Positions 8,908 to 16,575 of a DNA stretch of 54,717 bases are shown piece after piece. The DNA comes from Candidatus Methylopumilus sp. (GTDB taxonomy: Bacteria; Pseudomonadota; Gammaproteobacteria; Burkholderiales; Burkholderiaceae_B). Each line of letters opens with the position of its first letter. Position 1 is the stretch's first letter. Both the position numbers and the translations under genes were made by a program. The DNA lies in contig JAIPCU010000002.1 of NCBI GenBank assembly GCA_021738045.1, positions 1-54,717 of the forward strand, given 5' to 3'. Below the pieces are notes generated by a model, which saw only the letters and a program-made list of their open reading frames with translations, was not told the origin of the DNA and searched no databases.

Positions 8908-11034
8908 TCATGCTGCACGACCTTGGCGGGCCCCGAGAGTGATTCTTAGATTACCGTGAGCATCTAAGGTAAAGACATCGCCTGGACCAATCACCACAGT
9001 CGAGCCGGGTTGTTCAACCAACGCGGGACCCTCATAACGTTGCGCGGCGCGCAACTGCTCGAGCGACAGCACCGGTGTTTGTACATAGCCCTCGATATCC
9101 GGAAAAAATACCTGCCGCGAACGCTCGGCCTGTGCAGGCTGGTCGACGAGCGCTTGCGACGAACGCACCTCGGCATTGAGTGCCGCACTTGCAGAGGCCT
9201 CGACCCGCCAATTCACAGCTTCGACCCGCTGCCCGACCAGTTTTCCGCCAAAGCGGGCCGCATAAGCCTGGGCAAACGAAGCTTCGATGGTGCTTTGTTC
9301 AGATTGCACCAAGTGCGCAGGCAATTCAGTTTCGACTTCAAACCCTTGGCCAACGTAGCGCATATCCGCGCTACGACGAAACGTGATCCTCTCGCGCGCG
9401 ACACCCGCAGACGCTAATTCTTTGCTCAAGGCATCTTCCATTCCTTGCAGTAGCGCCTCAATCGCAGACCAGTCCATCTCGCTTAAGCGCGCATAACGCG
9501 TGCGAACCATGTCCATTTTCATTGGGGCAACCAGCAAGCCAAAGGCAGAAAACACACCTGCATTGGCTGGTACCAACAAATCTGAACAACCACTGCGACG
9601 TGCGACTTCGCGCGCGTGAATCGGGCCTGCGCCACCAAAGGCGAGCAAGGTATAACGTCGAATGTCGCGGCCATTTTCGACTGCATGAATTTTTGCGGCC
9701 ACTGCCATATGCTCGCAAACAATCCGATGAATCCCGTTGGCCGCTTCGACAATACTCAACCCTAAGGGGCGGGCGATATGTTCTTCGATCGCTTGCTCGG
9801 CTAAATCTAGACGCAAACTCACGGCACCGCTTAACGTACCTTGTGGATCTAAATAACCCAATACCAGCGCAGCATCGGTGACTGTGGGGCGAGTGCCGCC
9901 CAGACCATAACATGCAGGCCCCGGGCTTGACCCTGCGCTATGCGGGCCAACTTTCAACAAACCTGTCGTATCAACGTGAGCGATGCTGCCACCGCCGGCG
10001 CCGATCTCAATCAGGTCGATCGTAGGCAAACGCACCGGCAGCCCGCTGCCTTTTTTAAACCGTTGCTGACGCGCCGCTTCAAACTCTGTCGTAATCGACG
10101 GCCGCCCGTTCGAAATCAAACAGGCTTTGGCTGTGGTGCCGCCCATGTCAAAGGCCATCACGTTCGGGGTCTTTGACACCCGAGCAGAATGCGCCGCGCC
10201 CAAGGCACCCGCTGCCGGCCCCGACTCAAGCATACGAATCGGCATACGCTCGCCAAGCTCACGAGAAATGACACCACCGTTTGACTGCATGATGTGCAAA
10301 GTCGCGTTCAGCCCAATTGCCCGCAGGCCGTCTTCAATCGCCCCGAGGTAACTGCCAACCATGGGCATGACACAGGCGTTGAGCACAGTCGCGACGGTGC
10401 GCTCGTATTCACGGATTTCACCTAACACTTCAGACGATAGTGAAATCGACAACTCGGGCGCGATCCGTTGTGCGATCGCTTTCACACGCTGTTCGTGAGC
10501 GGGATTGGTAAAGCTATGTAAAAAGCATACGGCGATGGCACGCACCCCAGCATCGCGTAACTGACAGACGACACGCTCGACCTCTTGGTCTTGCATGGCA
10601 ATCACGACCTCACCTGCAGCATCGACACGTTCGCGGACTTCGGCCCGCAACGCGCGCGGTACGATCGCGTCAGGCCCTGGCGCCGTCAAGTCATACAAGT
10701 CGTAGCGCAACTCGCGTGCGATTTCGATCACATCACGAAACCCTTCGGTTGTGATTAAGCCGGTGACAGCACCCTTACGCTCAATCACAAGATTAGTGAC
10801 CGCAGTCGTGGCCCCCACCACGACGTCGGTGACTTGCGAAAGGGTCAGGCCGTGCTCTTTTAACAAAGCCAGTAAGCCCAAACGAATGGGCATCACGACA
10901 TCTGGCGCACCCGTCAGAACCTTTGAGGTGAAGATAGTGCCATCGGTACCGAGCAATACCAAGTCGGTAAAGGTGCCCCCGATATCAAAGGCAAAACGAT
11001 ACTGCTGGCCAGAAGCTAACGCCTGAGCACTCAT
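8908..11034 (-). CDS. Hydantoinase A/oxoprolinase family protein (ATP-dependent)
   Basis: FDIGGTFTDLVLL, MAFDMGGTTAKACLI, GAGGGSIAHVD, TLLAFGGAGPIHA motifs. Confidence 0.92.
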   Translation of the reverse strand: MSAQALASGQQYRFAFDIGGTFTDLVLLGTDGTIFTSKVLTGAPDVVMPIRLGLLALLKEHGLTLSQVTDVVVGATTAVTNLVIERKGAVTGLITTEGFRDVIEIARELRYDLYDLTAPGPDAIVPRALRAEVRERVDAAGEVVIAMQDQEVERVVCQLRDAGVRAIAVCFLHSFTNPAHEQRVKAIAQRIAPELSISLSSEVLGEIREYERTVATVLNACVMPMVGSYLGAIEDGLRAIGLNATLHIMQSNGGVISRELGERMPIRMLESGPAAGALGAAHSARVSKTPNVMAFDMGGTTAKACLISNGRPSITTEFEAARQQRFKKGSGLPVRLPTIDLIEIGAGGGSIAHVDTTGLLKVGPHSAGSSPGPACYGLGGTRPTVTDAALVLGYLDPQGTLSGAVSLRLDLAEQAIEEHIARPLGLSIVEAANGIHRIVCEHMAVAAKIHAVENGRDIRRYTLLAFGGAGPIHAREVARRSGCSDLLVPANAGVFSAFGLLVAPMKMDMVRTRYARLSEMDWSAIEALLQGMEDALSKELASAGVARERITFRRSADMRYVGQGFEVETELPAHLVQSEQSTIEASFAQAYAARFGGKLVGQRVEAVNWRVEASASAALNAEVRSSQALVDQPAQAERSRQVFFPDIEGYVQTPVLSLEQLRAAQRYEGPALVEQPGSTVVIGPGDVFTLDAHGNLRITLGARQGRAA

Positions 11035-11036
11035 AC

Positions 11037-12353
11037 TTAGCCTTTAACTTTTGAGAGCTTGATACCACGCACAAAGCCGTTTTCGAATTTCTTAGACTCA
11101 AACACGTTATCTTTAATCGCGAAAAACTCTTGTAACGCGCGCTGCTCTTCGGTGGTCGTGTGCATGGTGGTGGCATCAAATGGGCAGGTTTGCGTGCACA
11201 TTTCACAACCGATACAGTTGGCATGTATCGATTCGACTGAGCCGTCACCCTGCGCCAAGGCATCGTAAAAACAAGTTTGAATACAAATCGTGCAGCTTGG
11301 ATTCTTACAGGCCTCAGAGGCAATTTCACTGTGCATGCGTGGCTTACGAAATTGCTCGCCATAATCCTTCACCGCTGCGCGCGACGCAATGCCCGTCATT
11401 GAGGCGATATCTGGATAGCCGTGGCTATCCATAAAGTTGTCAAGCCCCGTGATCATGCTGGGCAGGTACTTGATCCCCTTGAGCATCAGCACCGATCCCA
11501 CTTGAACGAGTGGCGCGCCCGTCATAATGAACTCGACGATATCTTTATGATCATAGATGCCGTTCGATCCGGTAATGGGCATGCCCAATTCTGTATAAAT
11601 ACGGTTGACCCAACGCAGCGACAAGGCTTTGGCCCAGACTCCACCAATCCCGGCAGGCCCGCCTAAGCGTGGCAAACCGGTTTCGATGTCAACAGAAAAA
11701 CCGGTGTAACGATTCGTAGCGGTCACACCCGCCGCACCCGCCTCTTTCACAGCGCGTGCAACATCCAACACGCGCGATTGATCAGGCGTGAGTTTGATCA
11801 CAACAGGGATCTTGACGGCCTCGCAGACGCGCGCTGTCACCTCGCGCGCAATCTCAGGCTCTTGCCCAATCATCGAGCCGCCATGCACACCAGGCATCAT
11901 GGCAGGATGCGGACAGCCGAAGTTAAGCTCAACCATGGGCAAGCCGCAATCTTCGATCGTGCGACAAATGTCGATCCAGCTTTGCATGGTTTTTCCGCCA
12001 GCACTACCGATCAAATGAGAGCCTTGATCTTGCGCGTACTTGTTCAAGTCTTTTAAGTGCGGAATCCATTCGCGCAGGGGCGTACTTGAGTATCCCGAAC
12101 GGCTGTAGAACACAAAATTCTTGTTGACCTTACCTTTAATCAGTTCATTTTTTTCATTCAAAATTGCGTACTTTGAATTTTGCGTCAAACGCGCCATGTC
12201 CTCGATGTCGGTGAGGGTTTTGATGATCATGCCACCCGCACCCGCATCGACACATTCGCGAATCACTTCGGGGCTATTGGTCGTTTCGAGCGACGCAATC
12301 ACCACCGGATTTTTAAATTTGACGCCACAAAAATCTAAAGAGAGATCAGCCAC
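11037..12353 (-). CDS. Dihydropyrimidine dehydrogenase catalytic-subunit-like protein (PreA-like) with C-terminal 2x[4Fe-4S] ferredoxin domain
   Basis: DHOD-like FMN barrel (MVELNFGCPH, VVIKLTPD, GVTATN, GSNGIYD) plus C-terminal CTICIQTCFYDAL...CIGCEMCTQTCPFDA. Confidence 0.82.
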   Translation of the reverse strand: MADLSLDFCGVKFKNPVVIASLETTNSPEVIRECVDAGAGGMIIKTLTDIEDMARLTQNSKYAILNEKNELIKGKVNKNFVFYSRSGYSSTPLREWIPHLKDLNKYAQDQGSHLIGSAGGKTMQSWIDICRTIEDCGLPMVELNFGCPHPAMMPGVHGGSMIGQEPEIAREVTARVCEAVKIPVVIKLTPDQSRVLDVARAVKEAGAAGVTATNRYTGFSVDIETGLPRLGGPAGIGGVWAKALSLRWVNRIYTELGMPITGSNGIYDHKDIVEFIMTGAPLVQVGSVLMLKGIKYLPSMITGLDNFMDSHGYPDIASMTGIASRAAVKDYGEQFRKPRMHSEIASEACKNPSCTICIQTCFYDALAQGDGSVESIHANCIGCEMCTQTCPFDATTMHTTTEEQRALQEFFAIKDNVFESKKFENGFVRGIKLSKVKG

Positions 12354-12409
12354 GTGTTGCCCCTAAATTAAGCGAAATTGAATAAATTAAATAAAAGACG
12401 TCAGAACCC

Positions 12410-13021
12410 TCAGGGCTCACCCACCCGACGCCCGCGCGCCTTTAACGCTTCGCCGCCCGGACGCAGCGAGGTGCGGCCACTTTCGTTATTACCCTCGACC
12501 AATCGCCCCAGAAGCTCCATGAACACCTGACGATCTGCGGGATTGAGCGGACTGAGCAATTGCTGTTGCGACAACTGCATATCTTTTTGATAGCGTTGTA
12601 CGAATTTTTTTCCGTCTGGCGTAGCCAAACATAATTTACGTCGACGGTTCTGCGGATCGACGACCCGCGTAAGCAGGTTGCGGTCTTCAAGGCGTCTGAG
12701 AATTTCGGCAACGTTGGCTGGATCGAGCCCAAGCTCAGCACCAAGGGTGGCCTGATCGATACCGGGCCGGTTGATTAAAATGCTCAGCAAGCCAAACTGC
12801 ACTGGGGTCACTTGCCCATCGGCCACGCGTGCCGAAAACATGGCCACATGAATTTGATGCAATCTGCGCACTAAGTAGCCTGGACGATCCCAAATCGTGT
12901 GGTTGGCGGCAGGGGTAGCAGCCACTTTGGATACCGCGGGCACAACCACCAGAGCAGGCGGCGAACTCGCCGCCGCTTTGCGGCCCAACTTCGCTTGCAC
13001 CACACGCACACTTTTCGTCAC
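12410..13021 (-). CDS. MarR family transcriptional regulator
   Basis: Winged-helix MarR pattern: TPVQFGLLSILINRPGIDQATLGAELGLDPANVAEILRRLEDRNLLTRVVDPQNRRRKLCLATPDGKK. Confidence 0.88.
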   Translation of the reverse strand: MTKSVRVVQAKLGRKAAASSPPALVVVPAVSKVAATPAANHTIWDRPGYLVRRLHQIHVAMFSARVADGQVTPVQFGLLSILINRPGIDQATLGAELGLDPANVAEILRRLEDRNLLTRVVDPQNRRRKLCLATPDGKKFVQRYQKDMQLSQQQLLSPLNPADRQVFMELLGRLVEGNNESGRTSLRPGGEALKARGRRVGEP

Positions 13022-13043
13022 GGCAGGCCTTGATCAACGGTTT

Positions 13044-13067
13044 GTATACTGATTGTTCGTATACTGA
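13044..13067. promoter_or_regulatory. Direct repeat GTATACTGA x2 (15-bp spacing) upstream of the MarR gene; candidate operator
   Basis: GTATACTGA at 13044-13052 and 13059-13067, just upstream of the marR-like start; each contains the palindrome GTATAC. Confidence 0.4.
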
Positions 13068-13135
13068 CAGTTGATTGTCAAACCAACCCAACCGTGTTGT
13101 CAAGTAAAAATCAGGCAGGGTTTACGCGCATTTGG

Positions 13136-14410
13136 TTACAACAAACTATCGGCCCAAATATTACGGGCCCAGCCCCAGGCATACACGCCTTCTAACTCAC
13201 TGGGGGCCGCCGACACGCCGCCCGAACCCGCGACAGTTTTATACGTCTTGTCTGACGCACTGTACTGATGAACGCTGGCCACATGCACGACTTTTGTGGC
13301 ATCGACAAAGCTATAGCAAGTGTTGTTTAACACCGGCTGAGGGTTAAGGGCAAACCCTCGTAACTCAGCCACAATGGCGGCCGCAGCGACCTTGGCATGC
13401 TGATTTGCCATATGTGCCGACTTGGGCATAAACGCAGCGTTTTGTGTCGAATCCCCCAAAATATGGATATCTTTGGCTGCCGTTGATTCAAAGTTCAAAA
13501 AATTCACCTGCGCCCAGCGTTTATTTGAGTTCGCTAAGCCCGCTTGCACAATTAACTCAGCCGCACGCATGCGTGGCAAAACATTTAACACGTCAGCTTG
13601 GACCGAGTCTTGAATATCAAAGCGAAGCATCTTGGTCGCACCCTCGACTCTGACCAGATTATGCGATGCGCGATATTCAATCATGCCTGGGTACAAATCG
13701 GCCCAAGCCTTCTTAAACAAGCCGGGCTTTGACACGACATCTTCGTTCGCATCCAGAATCAAAACCTTAGATTTAGGTTTATGCTTTTTAAAATATGCGG
13801 CAACTTGGCAAGCTCGCTCATACGGGCCGGGCGGGCATCTAAAGGGTGCCTCTGGAATGCTCAGCGCAAACACGCCACCATCCGGCATGTCTTGTAGTTG
13901 CTTTTGTAATGCAAGTGTTTCAGGCCCCGCCTTCCAAGCCTGCAGCGTTGCCCCCAACTGGTTCGCCTGCACCAAGCCTTCGATGCTATTCATCATCAAA
14001 CCAATGCCTGGCGACAACACTAATTTATCGTAATTCAGCGTCGTGCCAGCGTGTAATTGCACAAGCTTTTTAAGCGGATCAATCGCAGTCACCCAGTCGC
14101 GCACCAACGAGACACCGTGCTGCTTTTGCAACGCGTCGTACGAAACGGTCAACTCAGGCAGCGTGCTTGACCCCCCCAGTACCAGGTTAGAAAGAGGGCA
14201 AGACACGAACGACAACTCGGGTTCAATCAAGGTGACGTTTGCATTGCCCTCAGACCAGAGGCGAAGATATTTTGCCGCCGTAGCCCCCCCATAACCGGCC
14301 CCAACCACCAGTACTCGAGCCGACTTTAAATCGGCACGTACAACTGCTGGAAACGCTAGACTAGCGCCCAACAGTGCTCCGGTGCGCTGTAAAAACTGAC
14401 GACGTTTCAT
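13136..14410 (-). CDS. FccB/SoxF-type flavocytochrome c sulfide dehydrogenase flavoprotein, Tat-exported
   Basis: MKRRQFLQRTGALLGASLAFP Tat signal; VLVVGAGYGGATAAKYLRL; SCPLSNLVLGG with redox Cys; RCPPGPYERACQVA; HILGDST. Confidence 0.87.
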   Translation of the reverse strand: MKRRQFLQRTGALLGASLAFPAVVRADLKSARVLVVGAGYGGATAAKYLRLWSEGNANVTLIEPELSFVSCPLSNLVLGGSSTLPELTVSYDALQKQHGVSLVRDWVTAIDPLKKLVQLHAGTTLNYDKLVLSPGIGLMMNSIEGLVQANQLGATLQAWKAGPETLALQKQLQDMPDGGVFALSIPEAPFRCPPGPYERACQVAAYFKKHKPKSKVLILDANEDVVSKPGLFKKAWADLYPGMIEYRASHNLVRVEGATKMLRFDIQDSVQADVLNVLPRMRAAELIVQAGLANSNKRWAQVNFLNFESTAAKDIHILGDSTQNAAFMPKSAHMANQHAKVAAAAIVAELRGFALNPQPVLNNTCYSFVDATKVVHVASVHQYSASDKTYKTVAGSGGVSAAPSELEGVYAWGWARNIWADSLL

Positions 14411-14434
14411 GTTGATTGACCTCGGGATAGTCTT

Positions 14435-15364
14435 CTAAGGGCGAACGCCTGGGCTCTCGAGCAGCATAGCGCGTGCACGCCAAGCTAAAAACAATTCAAG
14501 TTCAAGCAACTCGGTTGAGCCAAACGCAAAAGGCTCTGCGCGAACGCCTACCAGACAATTACGCAAGCGTCGCTCGAGCGAACCCACCGTCTGCCATTCA
14601 AGCCGGTAGATTGGATACGCTGTTGGATGCGCCTGAGGAATCGGATTGCCGGCAAGTTTTTGCCCAGCGCGCTCGGCATGGCATTGAGCACAAGAGAGGT
14701 TTAACTGACCCATGCGCTGATTAAATAAACGTTGGCCTGCGGCTAGCGAAGCCTCGTTGGCCGCGGTACGCTCAACGGTAATCGGCATGCCTTTAGACTG
14801 AGTCGCGACAAAAGCCGAAAGTGCCAGTAATGGTTTGCTCTCAGCAGCAAAGGGCGTTGCGCTTTGCTGCTCAGTGCGACACTGATTGATGCGCCCCGTC
14901 AGGCTGAGTAGTTGACCCGCAGTACTGACCTTAGGGAAACTTGCTGCGACACCTTTCATCGATACCGTAGCATCACCATGACACGAGGCACAAGATTGAT
15001 TTTTTTTACCCGCGATCTCTTGCCACAAGACCTGCCCATCCAAGACCGCAAACGTGGCCGGATTTAAGAGAGGATCATCTTGCATTGCCTTGGTATCAGG
15101 CGACATCAAGACGTAACTTGATTGACGCTCAGCCCCAACCGGATCGGCTTGCGACGAGGCGTGACAGGGCAGCAAAATAGCGAGCGAAAAAAGAATAGCT
15201 AGCGACAGCCGCTTTTCGAGCAGACAAGACAAAAAAACTTGCCACACCCAAGGCATCTCGTTGCTCTCAAGCCTCTCGTTGCGCTGAAGCCTCTCGCTGC
15301 GCTGAAACATCTCGTTGCGCTGAAGCCTCTCGTTGCTCTGAAGCGCCTGGCTGCTCCGAAACAT
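14435..15364 (-). CDS. soxA: SoxA-type diheme c-type cytochrome (sulfur oxidation)
   Basis: Two CxxCH motifs (CASCH, CAQCH) and terminal NCLVGVRAEPFAFGSTELLELELFLAWRARA characteristic of SoxA. ATG at 15364 overlaps the soxZ stop (TGATG); ATG at 15256 immediately before the signal peptide is an alternative start. Confidence 0.87.
   Translation of the reverse strand: MFRSSQALQSNERLQRNEMFQRSERLQRNERLESNEMPWVWQVFLSCLLEKRLSLAILFSLAILLPCHASSQADPVGAERQSSYVLMSPDTKAMQDDPLLNPATFAVLDGQVLWQEIAGKKNQSCASCHGDATVSMKGVAASFPKVSTAGQLLSLTGRINQCRTEQQSATPFAAESKPLLALSAFVATQSKGMPITVERTAANEASLAAGQRLFNQRMGQLNLSCAQCHAERAGQKLAGNPIPQAHPTAYPIYRLEWQTVGSLERRLRNCLVGVRAEPFAFGSTELLELELFLAWRARAMLLESPGVRP
15254..15361 (-). repeat. 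18-bp x 6 tandem minisatellite, in frame at the 5' end of soxA
   Basis: Units (+ strand): catctcgttgctctcaag / cctctcgttgcgctgaag / cctctcgctgcgctgaaa / catctcgttgcgctgaag / cctctcgttgctctgaag / cgcctggctgctccgaaa. Confidence 0.95.
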
Positions 15365-15663
15365 CACGTCACAGTGAGCGTACTGGTTGTGCTCGAAGCG
15401 TAGCCATTGTCGCCAGACCACTTGAATTCTAGTGTGCCGCTTTCGATCGCAGTGGTTGTAAACACAATCAACGGATTCGCACCCATTGCCGGGTGCAACT
15501 CGACACGAAACACCTCAACGCCATTATAGGTACAACGAAAATCGCGAATGATATCGCGAGGAATCCGCTGACCGGTCTCAGTGTGCCGAAAACCAGACTC
15601 CATATCGTGTTGCACAATGATACGGATCTCAAGAATTTCGCCCTTTTTAGCCGTTGTGGGCAT
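15364..15663 (-). CDS. soxZ: SoxZ thiosulfate oxidation carrier complex subunit
   Basis: MPTTAKKGEILEIRIIVQHDMESGFRHTETGQRIPRDIIRDFRCTYNG...; typical SoxZ length and motifs. Confidence 0.88.
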   Translation of the reverse strand: MPTTAKKGEILEIRIIVQHDMESGFRHTETGQRIPRDIIRDFRCTYNGVEVFRVELHPAMGANPLIVFTTTAIESGTLEFKWSGDNGYASSTTSTLTVT

Positions 15664-15694
15664 CGTGACAATCGTACGAGAGGTCTTATTCACA

Positions 15695-16138
15695 TTACAC
15701 CTCAGTGCAGGCCGCAAGCGTCACTAAGGTCGCTGCGTCACCTTGCCAAAAAGAACCATCACCCATTTGTGCGATTGCCCTGACGCGTTGCGAATCGCCC
15801 AAACGAATGCGGGTGGTAATCGCTGCGCGCCCGGCGCGAGGCGACAAGAAAAAACTCACAACGTTGGGCAAAGGATTACCTTCAGCCACGATATGAATGG
15901 CTCGCACATAATCTGCCTCAGTCATCGGGCTTTGTACAGACACCTTCATGGTGACCAGATTACCGTTCTCAACCAGCGGCGGGATCTCGAGCGTCACGCG
16001 ACCGACCTGAGCCGAGCGACCACCCAAAATTTTGTCAACGGCTTGCGTGGCATCGTCGACCGTCGCAAACGCATTCAATGTTGGCAACACGCTGGCGGCT
16101 GCCGCACTTATCACAAAGGTTCTTCGAGTGACTGTCAC
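15695..16138 (-). CDS. soxY: SoxY-like sulfur carrier protein with non-canonical C-terminus
   Basis: Tat-like N-terminus TRRTFVISAAAASVL; SoxY fold (IPPLVENGNLVTMKVSVQSPM...HIVAEGNPLPNVVSFFLSP); ends LVTLAACTEV instead of GGCGG. Confidence 0.83.
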   Translation of the reverse strand: MTVTRRTFVISAAAASVLPTLNAFATVDDATQAVDKILGGRSAQVGRVTLEIPPLVENGNLVTMKVSVQSPMTEADYVRAIHIVAEGNPLPNVVSFFLSPRAGRAAITTRIRLGDSQRVRAIAQMGDGSFWQGDAATLVTLAACTEV

Positions 16139-16575
16139 GGTTTTAAGCTCACTAAAAAAGCTACAACGTCTTCGATGTCTTGCGCCGTCAAGATTGCTTT
16201 ACCTGCAAACTGCGGTGCAATCCGCGTAAAACCCTCTGCACGAAAATAAGAGGGCATGATGGTATTTGGATTAAAGCGACTCGCATCGACGATGCGAGCA
16301 CGCAACTGCTCTGCCGACAAGGCTGCCGAACTAGCCGCCAAATCTGGGGCAAGCGTGCCCTGAAAACGTTCTTCAGGAAACGGCCCGCTATGACACAGTA
16401 TGCATAAACCGCCCTGACGACTCAACACCAGAGCGCGCCCACGTACCGTATCCCCCGGTTGCCCCGACAATGAAGCGTTGATCGCATCACCGACAAAGAC
16501 CTGGGCTTGCAGGGGGCTGGGGCAGGCAAGCCAGAAACTGGCCACTAACGCCCATCCAGCACCCCATTTCGTCAT
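16135..16575 (-). CDS. soxX: SoxX-type monoheme c-type cytochrome
   Basis: Sec signal; GRALVLSRQGGLCILCHSGPFPEERFQGTLAPDLA; RFNPNTIMPSYFRAEGFTRIAPQFAGKAILTAQDIEDVVAFLVSL. Confidence 0.87.
   Translation of the reverse strand: MTKWGAGWALVASFWLACPSPLQAQVFVGDAINASLSGQPGDTVRGRALVLSRQGGLCILCHSGPFPEERFQGTLAPDLAASSAALSAEQLRARIVDASRFNPNTIMPSYFRAEGFTRIAPQFAGKAILTAQDIEDVVAFLVSLKP

Noticed and set aside
15254-15361. CRISPR-like array
   Set aside because: Units are contiguous 18-mers with no unique spacers, and no cas genes are nearby; it is a coding minisatellite.
13136-16575. Complete thiosulfate-oxidising Sox pathway
   Set aside because: soxB and soxCD are not in the window; only XYZA and an FccB-like flavoprotein are present.
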